From Gammaproteobacteria bacterium (GTDB lineage Bacteria > Pseudomonadota > Gammaproteobacteria > UBA4575), in NCBI GenBank assembly GCA_028279275.1, contig JANQOB010000018.1, positions 248,001-312,000 of the forward strand: 64,000 nucleotides of DNA, given 5' to 3'. Position 1 is the first letter of the stretch. Every line of letters starts with the position of its first letter. Of this stretch, positions 23,420 through 32,240 are shown piece by piece. The notes under the pieces are model-generated. The model was not told the DNA's origin. It saw nothing but the letters and a program-made list of their open reading frames with translations, and did no database searches. The translations under genes and the position numbers were made by a program.

Positions 23420-24058
23420 ATGAGAGATAGTTGTTGCCAAAGTAATTTTGATAGTTCTGATTTAAATCATAGACAACGTATTGTCCTAATAATTGTTCTC
23501 GTTATTAACGCAGCCACTTTTTTTATGATGGTCTTGGCTGCCAAGATCAGTGGTTCTACATCTTTATTATCGGGTGCGCTTGATAACTTAGGTGATGCGC
23601 TAACCTATGCCATAAGTTTGATAGTGATAGGGGCAGCTCCATTTGTTAAAGCTCGAGTTGCTATGTTCAAGGGTTTGTTAATTCTTAGCTCGGCATTGGT
23701 GGTCGCGTATGTGATTATCTTGCGTTTGCTACAACCGGAGACCCCTGTCTTTGAGACAATGGGCCTTGCAGCTATTGTAAATTTAGTTGCTAATCTATCC
23801 TGCCTATTGTTGTTAACGCCATATCGTAATAAAGATGTAAACATGTCTTCAGCATGGGAGTGCTCGCGCAACGATGTTGCCGAAGGGCTCGCAGTTATTG
23901 TGGCAGCAATAGCAGTGTGGGTTTTTAATTCCGGCTGGCCAGATTTAGTAATTGCATTCGGACTTTTGATTATGTTTTCACGTTCCGCAATAAGAGTATT
24001 TCAAGCCGCGTGGCATGATTTACATTTGACTACAGATAAAACCAAAGTTGATGCATAG
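23420..24058 (+). CDS. Cation diffusion facilitator-like transporter
   Basis: A 212-residue membrane protein with about six helices. The pattern SGSTSLLSGALDNLGDALTY in helix 2 and CSRNDVAEG in helix 5 matches the CDF metal-binding helices, where the aspartates bind divalent cations. The C-terminal cytoplasmic domain is almost absent, so this is a short form. The N-terminus carries vicinal cysteines (MRDSCCQSNF). CDF proteins export Zn2+, Cd2+, Co2+ or Fe2+. Convergent with a MerC-like gene behind a Zur-like box, which suggests metal handling at this locus. Confidence 0.75.
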   Translation: MRDSCCQSNFDSSDLNHRQRIVLIIVLVINAATFFMMVLAAKISGSTSLLSGALDNLGDALTYAISLIVIGAAPFVKARVAMFKGLLILSSALVVAYVIILRLLQPETPVFETMGLAAIVNLVANLSCLLLLTPYRNKDVNMSSAWECSRNDVAEGLAVIVAAIAVWVFNSGWPDLVIAFGLLIMFSRSAIRVFQAAWHDLHLTTDKTKVDA

Positions 24059-24061
24059 TGC

Positions 24062-24110
24062 AATATCTAAAGCCTATGTAATTATGATAGAAATGAATTA
24101 ATTAGATATT
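24062..24110. terminator. Inverted repeat at convergent gene junction
   Basis: AATATCTAA (24062-24070) and TTAGATATT (24102-24110) can pair across the short gap between the convergent CDF and MerC-like genes. It is AT-rich with a long loop and reaches into the MerC-like 3' end. It is at best a weak bidirectional terminator. Confidence 0.3.
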
Positions 24111-24517
24111 TCACTTTGTTCTGGGCATACACATAGATTTTGATGTTGGCATAAGCGATAGTTCCATATGTGGGCGATAGCAATTACTATCGCGCCAATG
24201 ACAGTAAAGACTTTTTCTAACACTTCTCCAAACAAATCGTGACCAAAAAAGGCCACAACACTCAAAATTAATAAGCCAATACTGCCTATAAATAAAACTC
24301 GATAACGTTTGTGATTCTTACAGCCCATTGTAAGGGCGTAAGCAGAAATTGGTACTACAGCTATTACCATCCAAATATGAAAGCTTTCATCAGTTAATGG
24401 CAATGCAGCAATGGATGGAAGTGAAACAACTAAAAGAGGCAAAACCAAACAATGAATAGTGCATAGTAAAGATAAGCTAATCGCTGCTTTATCTGTAATC
24501 GCTTGTAAATTTAACAT
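24098..24517 (-). CDS. MerC-domain membrane protein
   Basis: A 139-residue protein with four membrane helices of the MerC mercury-transport family. The helix 1 motif SLLCTIHCLVLPLLV holds the paired cysteines typical of MerC. The C-terminus has further cysteines (LCQHQNLCVCPE). No merR, merT or merA lies nearby, so mercury transport is unlikely to be its only role. A Zur-like palindrome sits 88 bases upstream, which points to zinc-dependent expression. The family label is solid; the substrate is not. Confidence 0.8.
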   Translation of the reverse strand: MLNLQAITDKAAISLSLLCTIHCLVLPLLVVSLPSIAALPLTDESFHIWMVIAVVPISAYALTMGCKNHKRYRVLFIGSIGLLILSVVAFFGHDLFGEVLEKVFTVIGAIVIAIAHIWNYRLCQHQNLCVCPEQSEISN

Positions 24518-24604
24518 TTTAATCTAGGTTTAAGAAAAGTTTATTAATGCAGGGAGAAAATAACGAAAAAGTTTTTATCGGATAATGCAGTAATATTATA
24601 AAAC

Positions 24605-24617
24605 GTTATAACATAAC
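24605..24617 (-). promoter_or_regulatory. Candidate Zur operator upstream of the MerC-like gene
   Basis: GTTAT-AAC-ATAAC is a perfect inverted repeat with 3-base spacing. It closely resembles the gammaproteobacterial Zur box core GTTATAATATAAC (one base different). It lies about 88 bases upstream of the MerC-like start in an AT-rich region with promoter-like sequence. The rest of the 478-base gap (24518-24995) shows only a small hairpin (GTTAC/GTAAC, near 24847). Confidence 0.5.
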
Positions 24618-24995
24618 ATTATACAATATAGCTAATAAGGTTTTATATCAGAATATAGGAATTAACAGTCGACAATCCCCTAAAGCATGGGTTTATTTTT
24701 TGATAAAAATGAATGTCTGAAATCTGGTTGGAATTAATTTATTACAAATTCAAAAGGCCCACTTACGACCCAAAGCGAACATACACATTCACAATCTTCT
24801 GGGTCTCGATTTGCTAATTTCAATATTTAATCTTCATCCTGAAACTGTTACTGTTTTCCGTAACATGCATCTATATGAGAAAAGATTAATAATGCTATAC
24901 AAATCTAGTTGGTCTGTTTAACAAGTGTTATGCACGAACTGCCAAGCAGAAGAATTAACCAAATTTGAACATGTTTAATCGTACGAGAGTTAGCC

Positions 24996-25448
24996 ATGAG
25001 ACAATTCGAGAAAATGACAAAGACAGATGTGATCAACGCACAGCGTGCGTGGGCCAAAGCCATCATCACGCAAGATGTGGAGGCGCTCCTTGAATTATAT
25101 GACTTTGGTTCGCCCGATGAACCACTATTATTCAAACCTACTTTGGCAGATGTCATCCGTTTGGATGAAGCAGGCACGCGTTCCTACTTCGTGGGAGGTA
25201 ATGCGGACTATCCAAATGACAGTGGTTTTTTAAACCATGGCTGGAAGCATGTGGATTTTCAAAGTGCGGTTGGCCCTGTACTGAAGGCGGGTGGCCTGGG
25301 CTATAAAGACATGGGTCACTACACTTTTGTTAATGAGAGCGGTGATGCAACTCGTGCTGACTATACTTTCGCGTATCATAAGCTTAACGGGAAAGTACTG
25401 ATTTCACTTCATCACTCATCTCTTACTTGGATTCCTCCATCTAAGTGA
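24996..25448 (+). CDS. SnoaL-like (NTF2-fold) protein
   Basis: A 150-residue soluble protein. The N-terminal helix pattern DVINAQRAWAKAIITQDVEALLELYDFG and the C-terminal strands (KVLISLHHSSLTW) match the SnoaL/DUF4440 NTF2-like fold, which covers isomerases, dehydratases and ligand-binding proteins. The segment YVFTNESGD-like VNESGDATRADYTFAY is the core sheet. Its base composition looks more GC-rich than its neighbours, so recent acquisition is possible. No operon partner is visible. The substrate is unknown. Confidence 0.65.
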   Translation: MRQFEKMTKTDVINAQRAWAKAIITQDVEALLELYDFGSPDEPLLFKPTLADVIRLDEAGTRSYFVGGNADYPNDSGFLNHGWKHVDFQSAVGPVLKAGGLGYKDMGHYTFVNESGDATRADYTFAYHKLNGKVLISLHHSSLTWIPPSK

Positions 25449-25676
25449 GCCATTATTTCGGCAGCAAAATTCACGAATCAAATACAAATACGCATAATAA
25501 ACCCATCAAATATCACCCACCTTGTGGGTTGGACTCGAAATGATGTTGTTCGCGATTTGCAGTGATGTTGCATGACTGCTTTTGGACGAGAGCAGGCATT
25601 TTAAAATTTAGAAATTTCGAATCTGATGCAACCCCCCTGTTGCACTTCATATTCGCGCATCCCTGCGCTCACTCAT

Positions 25677-25904
25677 TCATTCAGCAATTTCTGTTTCTTC
25701 TATGATTTCATTACAGTAGAAGTCAGTGGCTTCTATTGTGGTGACCCATTTAGGTAATTCTTCGCCTTCATGTTTGCTGCCTTCGGGGCAAACTAAAACG
25801 ATTTCTACAGGTTCTGGGAGGATAGGTTTTACTTGTTCTTCACTTTCTGTAGCAAAACATATGCAAGCTAAGAGTGAGAGGATAAGTATAGTGATCGATT
25901 TCAT
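25677..25904 (-). CDS. Small exported protein, unknown
   Basis: A 75-residue protein with a signal peptide (MKSITILILSLLACICFATE) and an acidic mature region containing two cysteines (VLVCPEG and DFYCNEI) that could form a disulphide. The start at 25904 is chosen because AAAGGACTCAAT gives a Shine-Dalgarno at good spacing; an upstream ATG at 25919 would place that site inside the gene. I do not recognise a family. In the 228 bases before it there is a small GC-rich hairpin (ACCCAC/GTGGGT, near 25515). Confidence 0.55.
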   Translation of the reverse strand: MKSITILILSLLACICFATESEEQVKPILPEPVEIVLVCPEGSKHEGEELPKWVTTIEATDFYCNEIIEETEIAE

Positions 25905-26017
25905 ATTGAGTCCTTTCAAAAAAATCTCTACAAATACTACGCGGTATAAATAGGTGTTGAATGTATTTAATCTTAACGAATAATCAATGCTCCACTATTG
26001 AAAATTTCATTTAATGC

Positions 26018-27967
26018 TTAATTGCCAGTACGTCGTACTAATCTTGCAAGTAACAGTATCAGCGAGAATAAATAAATGGCAGAGCCACCGCCACCGCCGT
26101 CATCAGACGCAGGTGCAGGGCTAGCTGCAGTGGTGGGATCTAATGCTGTTGCTGTAGATTGATTCGATGTTGTACTGCCAATCGCATTCGTAGCAACTAC
26201 TTGATAGGTATAAGCTGTACCTACTGTTAAATTGGTATTACTGTCCGTATGAGATGTCGAATTAGCCGGTAAGTTTGCAATGATAGCAAAGTTACCCCCT
26301 GCTACAGATCGTTGTACTTGGAAATTAAGCTCGTTGTTACTGTTATCTGCCCAAGTTAATGCAATGTCCCCGGTGTTTTGTGCACTGGCACTTAAACCAG
26401 AGGGTGCAATCGGTGCCACTGCTGCTTGATTCGCGGTACGACTATCGGTAATAAATTGATTGTTGGTGACAACATCAATTCGTTGGGTTACATCAGAGCT
26501 ATCAAAATTTGCACTGAAATTAAACGTACCCAACCCAACTACTTGAACTTTTTCATTGATAATTTGTTGCGTTGCAGCGGCGATGGAAGCGATGTTGCAC
26601 TGATAAGACTCGCCCGCCGCTATCAATGCGCATGCGGCACCATTTACAGTAACCTCAGTAAATCTGGCAAGAGCTGTGTTATCGATATCCCCGTCTATTC
26701 GCACATTTGCGACGGCTACAGTGCCGTTATTTGTTACCGATATTTGACGTGTAATTTCCTGTAACTGAGCTAAATTATCAGGTGGGGCTACACCAAAACG
26801 AGCTAAGGCGATATCAATGGGTTCTTTATAACAAGTGCCATTCGCAATATGTGCATTGATTTCATCTCTTGAACATTGTGAAAATGCATTCAGCCCATTT
26901 GCCACTACCGGTGACATAATAAAGGTGCTTACGGGACATGCCGCATTGTTTGGTGGGCCATCATGTTCAGCACCGAAGTTATGACCCATTTCATGCGCTA
27001 AAATTACAGATGCAATCCCTTCAGATGCGCGATCTTCATTGACGCTCACTGCAATATCGAATCCATTGATAATAGTGCATGTAGCATTCAAAGGTGCAAT
27101 GCCAGCAACGCCGTTACCTACCAAGGGTACTTGTATATCCCTTGCAGTGAGCAGTGCACCCAGTGTGCGTGGATTATTTCCAAATACAGTGCTTTGGTTG
27201 AGGATAGCCTGGTCTAGTATTACTTCAGCGTCAGTTATGCCGGCAAATAATGGGTTGTTGTTATCAAAGCTTAATATCGCAGTGCTATTTATAGCGATGC
27301 CTAGGCTATTACGATAAATAGCATCGACATTGTTGATAATACGCATCGCTCGTTGTACAGAGTCTGCATACTGTGCCGTGTGAAATTGGTCGAGTGCTAA
27401 CACTACGTTAACGGCTTGAGTAATTGCGCCTACGGCGAAAGCTATATTACCTTGACCCGTGCCATTATTATTAACCGCGTTAGCATTGGGAAGAATAGAA
27501 GCTAAAGTGGAAGCCGCTGCTTCGTTATAAGCATGTGGCATCGCGCACATTTTATGAATATCGAAATCACCAGTGAGATCAAGTTCATCTGCTTGCATGG
27601 AAACAGATTCTTCACCATCAAGAACAGCAAGCGCTGTTCCCGACATTCCAAAACCTTTAAGCTCGTACAATTTATCGTGAATAGATGCGAGTCCTTGCCA
27701 TTCACCATCATAGTAGGAAGCAGCTACCCAACTATCGAGCACTTCTGGTACGCTACCTTGGTAGAGTTCTATACTTTGTTCGTTTTCCCCGCTTTCAGTA
27801 TTTCCATTGACTTGGATGCGCTTTGCAAAAGAACTTTTTTTAAGTTCAATTGCATAATCAATGCCATCAATATTGATGGTTAGATCGTTTAATTCAGGAG
27901 CTGCGTAAGTAAAGTTTGATAGTAAGCTCCAAAATAAAATGATTAGTGTTCCAACTCCTAATCGCAT
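26018..27967 (-). CDS. Secreted reprolysin-like metzincin protease with GlyGly-CTERM tail
   Basis: A 649-residue exported protein. A signal peptide (1-22) and propeptide-like region (to about 160) precede a zinc metallopeptidase domain. The metzincin motif HEMGHNFGAEHD gives His325, Glu326, His329 and His335, with the Met-turn at Met351 (FIMSP). A repeat domain (about 400-500) and a fibronectin type III domain (about 520-605) follow. The C-terminus is a run of glycines, a hydrophobic helix and Arg-Arg (residues 624-646), which is the GlyGly-CTERM sorting signal processed by rhombosortase in diderm bacteria. It is probably delivered to the surface or medium by type II secretion. Confidence 0.87.
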   Translation of the reverse strand: MRLGVGTLIILFWSLLSNFTYAAPELNDLTINIDGIDYAIELKKSSFAKRIQVNGNTESGENEQSIELYQGSVPEVLDSWVAASYYDGEWQGLASIHDKLYELKGFGMSGTALAVLDGEESVSMQADELDLTGDFDIHKMCAMPHAYNEAAASTLASILPNANAVNNNGTGQGNIAFAVGAITQAVNVVLALDQFHTAQYADSVQRAMRIINNVDAIYRNSLGIAINSTAILSFDNNNPLFAGITDAEVILDQAILNQSTVFGNNPRTLGALLTARDIQVPLVGNGVAGIAPLNATCTIINGFDIAVSVNEDRASEGIASVILAHEMGHNFGAEHDGPPNNAACPVSTFIMSPVVANGLNAFSQCSRDEINAHIANGTCYKEPIDIALARFGVAPPDNLAQLQEITRQISVTNNGTVAVANVRIDGDIDNTALARFTEVTVNGAACALIAAGESYQCNIASIAAATQQIINEKVQVVGLGTFNFSANFDSSDVTQRIDVVTNNQFITDSRTANQAAVAPIAPSGLSASAQNTGDIALTWADNSNNELNFQVQRSVAGGNFAIIANLPANSTSHTDSNTNLTVGTAYTYQVVATNAIGSTTSNQSTATALDPTTAASPAPASDDGGGGGSAIYLFSLILLLARLVRRTGN

Positions 27968-27973
27968 AAATAC

Positions 27974-28546
27974 CTAATTTTCTTTAGGCCTCATATTAGA
28001 GGCAATGATCGAAATCTCATCGTCTGCAATGTTCTTTTTAAAATCCACACTCATTTCTTTTATATATCCATACTTTTCATGATATGCGATGGATAAATCC
28101 GCAGGATTTTTTTCCAAGGCTTTTTCGACAAATGTAAACATACTGTCAATCGTATTAAAGTCACCGTAATGTTGTGGGTCTACATCTTCACCTGTATCTG
28201 CATAACGCACAGATGTAATCTCATTCTCGTCTATCTCAAATACCATCATGCGTACAACTTCAGGAACGCAATAGCAGATTTTCTGTATCTCAATTTGGTA
28301 ACTACTAATTTCATGCGACACCCACTTTTCTCTATTCACTTGCATTTCAGAAGCGATGTCGACTGAAGTAGCTTTTGTGCTCTCCGGAACGACTGTTTCA
28401 GTTATTTCTTTTTCAACAGGTACTTCTTCTTTATCACCACTGCATGCACTGATCAGCAGGATGCTAGTAATAATAATTAAGGTGTACTTGGATAAATCCC
28501 GCAAATAAATTGAATTCAATGTTGTATGTATATTAGAGAATGACAT
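27974..28546 (-). CDS. DUF6174 lipoprotein
   Basis: A 190-residue protein with a long N-terminus ending in a lipobox ISAC (Cys near residue 35). A shorter start within the first 20 residues is possible. The mature domain has the segment SSYQIEIQKICYCVPEVVR with the Cys-x-Cys pair, and TIDSMFTFVEKAL, as in DUF6174 proteins. Its function is unknown. It lies 6 bases upstream of the metzincin protease and is probably cotranscribed with it. Confidence 0.7.
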   Translation of the reverse strand: MSFSNIHTTLNSIYLRDLSKYTLIIITSILLISACSGDKEEVPVEKEITETVVPESTKATSVDIASEMQVNREKWVSHEISSYQIEIQKICYCVPEVVRMMVFEIDENEITSVRYADTGEDVDPQHYGDFNTIDSMFTFVEKALEKNPADLSIAYHEKYGYIKEMSVDFKKNIADDEISIIASNMRPKEN

Positions 28547-28760
28547 TTTGAGCTCCTTTAAGATGTAAGCTTATATTGAGACTACCAGCGGTAGTTTTCT
28601 CACGACAAAGTGTAACCAGTAAATATTTGTGTGCGAGTTAAAAAATTACTTAAAAGCCTATCTGATTCAGTTAGTTAAGCACAGTATGTGACAACTCTTC
28701 ATAGTCTACTAGGCAGAGTGTACGAATAAGGCCAACCAGTGGGATAGTATAATCAAAAAT

Positions 28761-29768
28761 TTAGGGAGAATGAGAATTTAAGCCTACGAATGTGCCGCCA
28801 TTTTGCTCACACAAGGCTCGCATTAAAGTGGCAAACCTAACCCCGGTACCCTGCTCATTATCAGGACGGCTGAATTGAATCGGAAAACCCACTGCATGGA
28901 TTCGAACTCGACGCTTACCTTTAGCATTTTTAGGATTGAGTTGACTCACTTCGCGTATAACGGACTGAATTGAAGGGCCGGTAAATTCATCGCCGAACAC
29001 ATATAAGCTGATCTTTTTATTTTTTGAGTAGAAAGTATTAATTGCCGCTGTTATACCTTCAACCGGACTACTATTACTGAAAGCTTGCCATTTACGCATT
29101 CGCTTAATAATAGCTTTACGTCTCGCTGGTGTATCAGGGATCCATTTACCTGTGTATTGGGCAAACATATATTCACCCATATCGTTCATTACTTGAATGC
29201 CTTTAACCTTTGGATAAATATCTAAAACTTCTGAAAGTTTTTGTATTACGGAACTCCAGCCATGGTTAAACATACTTCCTGATGTATCAATAATAAAAAT
29301 GATGTATTCGCTATCTACAGGAATACCTCCAACTGTATCATCAATTTCTGTTCTAGGCCTGCGTTGTTGTTCTTGTAAGCGACGCATTTCTTCCGTGAGA
29401 TCTTGTTTGGCAGTTGCCAATTGCTGTTCAATTTTGTTTTGTATATTTGAACTATCTTTTGAAGCGGCGAACTTTCCAAGAATAGAAGATAAATCAGCTT
29501 GAAGTAATGCAATTTTTTCAACTTCTTCTGATAGCTGCTGTTTTTTAGTTACTAACTCTCTATTTAAAACATGTGTTTCACCACGAATTTCAAATAGCTC
29601 GGTTTGTAGCTTAGATAATATGTTTTCTAGATCAAGCGAATACTCTTCAAATATGACTGGTTCTGCAGTTTTAGATAACACCAGCAATAAGATCAGTGCA
29701 CCAAAGCCACAACAAACGCAGTCTAAAAAAGACAAACTAAATATTTCAATACTTCGACGTCGTTTCAT
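28761..29768 (-). CDS. vWA-domain protein with ExbD/TolR-like membrane helix (second copy)
   Basis: A 335-residue protein. A short basic N-terminus (MKRRRS) is followed by one membrane helix (11-32) beginning SFLDCVCCGFGALILLLVL, a coiled coil (about 45-138) and a von Willebrand factor A domain with a MIDAS motif DTSGS (161-165). The start at 29768 is chosen by analogy with the upstream paralogue; the frame is open to 29852, which would add 28 residues. Asp16 sits where ExbD/TolR carry their proton-conducting aspartate (FIDV in ExbD). It is the last gene of the nine-gene operon. Predicted topology puts the vWA domain in the periplasm. Confidence 0.8.
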   Translation of the reverse strand: MKRRRSIEIFSLSFLDCVCCGFGALILLLVLSKTAEPVIFEEYSLDLENILSKLQTELFEIRGETHVLNRELVTKKQQLSEEVEKIALLQADLSSILGKFAASKDSSNIQNKIEQQLATAKQDLTEEMRRLQEQQRRPRTEIDDTVGGIPVDSEYIIFIIDTSGSMFNHGWSSVIQKLSEVLDIYPKVKGIQVMNDMGEYMFAQYTGKWIPDTPARRKAIIKRMRKWQAFSNSSPVEGITAAINTFYSKNKKISLYVFGDEFTGPSIQSVIREVSQLNPKNAKGKRRVRIHAVGFPIQFSRPDNEQGTGVRFATLMRALCEQNGGTFVGLNSHSP

Positions 29769-29791
29769 AACAATAATGACAAAGCCACTTT

Positions 29792-30880
29792 TTAAGGCCA
29801 ATCTCTTGCAGGGCTGAAGAAAGCGCCATTGGTATTTTGTGCCAATTTCCAAAATTCACTGGCAGCCCATGGATCACCTTCCATGTGAAATAAAATTATA
29901 TTCACAGGGATGCCACCAGGTAGCTTTTGTAATGCTTTCGAATATAATTTTTTGCGTTGTTTTGAACTTACTTTATTTCCAAAACTTACCGAGGGACCTT
30001 TTGTGGGTAAGCCATCTGTGAGCAAATAAATATTGTCAGGTGGAGGAGAGAGCTGGCTTATACTTTCAAATGCTTTATAAAGATTGGTGCCGTTTTCAGG
30101 GGCCGTTTGAAATAAATTTTGTACCGCGGAATCGAGATGTTTTATATTTCCTCCATCCAGCCACGGCTCACCTTCAACATCATATGTTGCAGATGTTGTT
30201 TCATTAAAACTATAAATTTGAAATTTACTTGAGGTTGGAATGCGTGTGGTAATCCAATCAACGGTATAGAGCACCTGCTGCCATTTGGCTGCTCTTATGC
30301 GTTCATCAGGCGGTAAATTTCGAAAGCGTAAAACATTTATAATTCGATCGGCTAGCATGCTGGCAGAAGTGTCGACCAGAATTAAAATTCTTTCGCCCCC
30401 CATTTTTAAGCCAGTTAAGTATTGACGTTGTCCTTCACCTGCAAATTGTTTTAGGCGTTCACCTTCTAATAGCTTTTCTGCACCTCCTTCAAGGCGTTGA
30501 TTCTCCTCTTCGATTGATTTTAAATCAGCCTTTAGTTTTTCAATGCTTTCTAACTTGGCTAATGTTTCATTGTCTAATTTTGCAAGTTGAACTTTATTCT
30601 TTTTTATATTCTCAACAACTTCGTGTGATTTTCCTTGTGTTTTAATCAGCTCATCATCAATTTCTTGTAAAGAATTTTTCAATTCAACTAAAAATTTTTG
30701 TGCATCAATAACTTCTTTATCTAGCTTATTTACTTCACCAGTCACTTCATAATTAATTTTATCTCTTCTTTCATGCGTATTGGCATTAATAATCATAAAA
30801 AATAGTATCACTGCACCAAAACCACAAAACATGACATCCAAAAAAGCTAAATTGAATGCATTAACGGATCTACGTTTCAT
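29792..30880 (-). CDS. vWA-domain protein with ExbD/TolR-like membrane helix (first copy)
   Basis: A 362-residue paralogue of the next gene. It has a basic start (MKRRS), a membrane helix (11-33) with AFLDVMFCGFGAVILFFMI, a long coiled coil (about 45-140) and a vWA domain whose MIDAS motif is DTSAS (170-174). It continues with a segment FQIYSFNETTS and a LLTDGLPTKG motif typical of vWA folds. Asp15 aligns with the ExbD/TolR channel aspartate. It overlaps the actin-fold gene by 11 bases, which implies translational coupling. The pairing of two different vWA proteins suggests a heterodimer, like the two ExbD chains of an ExbB5-ExbD2 motor; this is inference. Confidence 0.85.
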   Translation of the reverse strand: MKRRSVNAFNLAFLDVMFCGFGAVILFFMIINANTHERRDKINYEVTGEVNKLDKEVIDAQKFLVELKNSLQEIDDELIKTQGKSHEVVENIKKNKVQLAKLDNETLAKLESIEKLKADLKSIEEENQRLEGGAEKLLEGERLKQFAGEGQRQYLTGLKMGGERILILVDTSASMLADRIINVLRFRNLPPDERIRAAKWQQVLYTVDWITTRIPTSSKFQIYSFNETTSATYDVEGEPWLDGGNIKHLDSAVQNLFQTAPENGTNLYKAFESISQLSPPPDNIYLLTDGLPTKGPSVSFGNKVSSKQRKKLYSKALQKLPGGIPVNIILFHMEGDPWAASEFWKLAQNTNGAFFSPARDWP

Positions 30881-32231
30881 ATTCCACCACTTTTATGAAT
30901 CGGCAGCTTATTGAGCAGTCCTGAACTGATAACGTGTCGCCTATTTTTGCATGGATAATGTTTTCAACTGGAACGGAATTCATTTGTATTTTTTGAGAAT
31001 TTATTATCTCTACGTCTACACTTAAATTATTAGATGAAATTTTGCATAAACTCTCAGCTGTTTTTTCCATAGTGATTATCAATTGTGAAGATCTTTCATA
31101 CGTAATAAAAATATCTTTTTGTAATCCATATGCATGGCCGTCAATCAAGATATGAGTGGGTATACTTGAGAGATTGGAAATTTTCCCAGGATTAAAATTT
31201 AAAGTATTGGGCTTAAGTTTATGATTCCAAGACAAGCTATTTACGTATAAAACTTGTTCCTCACTTATTATTTCATCTTTATTAAGCAAGGCGTTTTTAG
31301 CTAAAGAGTTATCATCAAGCTGTATTACTGCGCATCCAGGTAAGTTCGAAAAGAACTCATGCATGCCAAATACTTGCTGACAACTTGATGAACAAAAAAT
31401 AGCTATCGAATCATGGTTGTGGAAAAGCACATTTAGATAAGCAGCAATCTTATTCAGTTGTTGATGGTTAGCCTGTTGTAGTTGCCCTTGAGTAATATTT
31501 ATGGAGAAAGATTCGTCCTCTGTGGATAGAGCACATTCTGTGTAATCATTGTGTTTTAACACATTTAGCCAAAGTGGTAATTTGTCGAAATAATGCTGCT
31601 CATGTTTTGCGGTGTGCAAAGGGTCAAAGCGTGTTTCAACAACAAACTTATCAGCAATATATGTAGCGCAGTTTTGTACAAAATTCTGCAAGCCATAATC
31701 AAAAACTCGACTGGGAGTTTTTAATTTAACACCTGAATGGTTATTAATAAGTTCTGTGATAACTAAGTTTCGTTGTAATAAATCTAAATACACAGCTTTG
31801 CAATTATCAATAGAACCTTGCACCGCAAGCGTTGCGTTGCAGACAATACCAACAACTTTAATAGGTAATTTTTCACAGATGCCTAGCAGCAAGCCTAAGT
31901 GATGTTTATCAAATGTTGCTGGTGTGATGACAATAGCATCTTGGTCCGAGCAATTGGCTTGTTGCAAAACAAATTGTAAATGATAAAACGCCAGCTCCGC
32001 ATTACTTATAACATGCTTAGTAGTGCTGCTAGCTGATAAGTCACTCCAAAATGTTGTACTGACTTCACGTGGACGAAGATGCGCTTGTTGTTGAGCAGCA
32101 GGACCTACGGTGACATGTCTACTTGTTTCTATTAATGCAAAGCTTGCATTATCTGCAAGGATTTTTTCATGATCACATATGCGCACTCCGCTGTCATAAC
32201 ATTCAATAATAATGGGAATGGAAGCAGACAC
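30870..32231 (-). CDS. Degenerate actin/Hsp70-fold ATPase-like protein
   Basis: A 453-residue protein without signal peptide. The segment DAIVITPATFDKHHLGLLLGI followed by VGIVCNATLAVQG resembles the subdomain between the phosphate loops of Hsp70/actin-fold ATPases, and AVYLDLLQRNLVITEL resembles the phosphate 2 strand-turn. The first phosphate loop is not the usual Gly-Ile-Asp-Leu-Gly-Thr type (IIIECYDSGVRI), so ATP hydrolysis is doubtful. The last 70 residues form a separate beta-rich part. By analogy with FtsA or PilM it may be a cytoplasmic scaffold for the membrane complex. Family assignment is tentative. Confidence 0.55.
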   Translation of the reverse strand: MSASIPIIIECYDSGVRICDHEKILADNASFALIETSRHVTVGPAAQQQAHLRPREVSTTFWSDLSASSTTKHVISNAELAFYHLQFVLQQANCSDQDAIVITPATFDKHHLGLLLGICEKLPIKVVGIVCNATLAVQGSIDNCKAVYLDLLQRNLVITELINNHSGVKLKTPSRVFDYGLQNFVQNCATYIADKFVVETRFDPLHTAKHEQHYFDKLPLWLNVLKHNDYTECALSTEDESFSINITQGQLQQANHQQLNKIAAYLNVLFHNHDSIAIFCSSSCQQVFGMHEFFSNLPGCAVIQLDDNSLAKNALLNKDEIISEEQVLYVNSLSWNHKLKPNTLNFNPGKISNLSSIPTHILIDGHAYGLQKDIFITYERSSQLIITMEKTAESLCKISSNNLSVDVEIINSQKIQMNSVPVENIIHAKIGDTLSVQDCSISCRFIKVVEYET

Positions 32232-32240
32232 ATCAGCGAC

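Noticed and set aside
23420..24517. Mercury-resistance operon
   Set aside because: Only a MerC-domain gene is present. There is no merR, merT, merP or merA, and the upstream palindrome resembles a Zur rather than a MerR site.
28580..28602. ACTACC-AGC-GGTAGT hairpin followed by TTTT as the terminator of the vWA operon
   Set aside because: The T-tract is on the plus strand, while the flanking genes are both on the minus strand.
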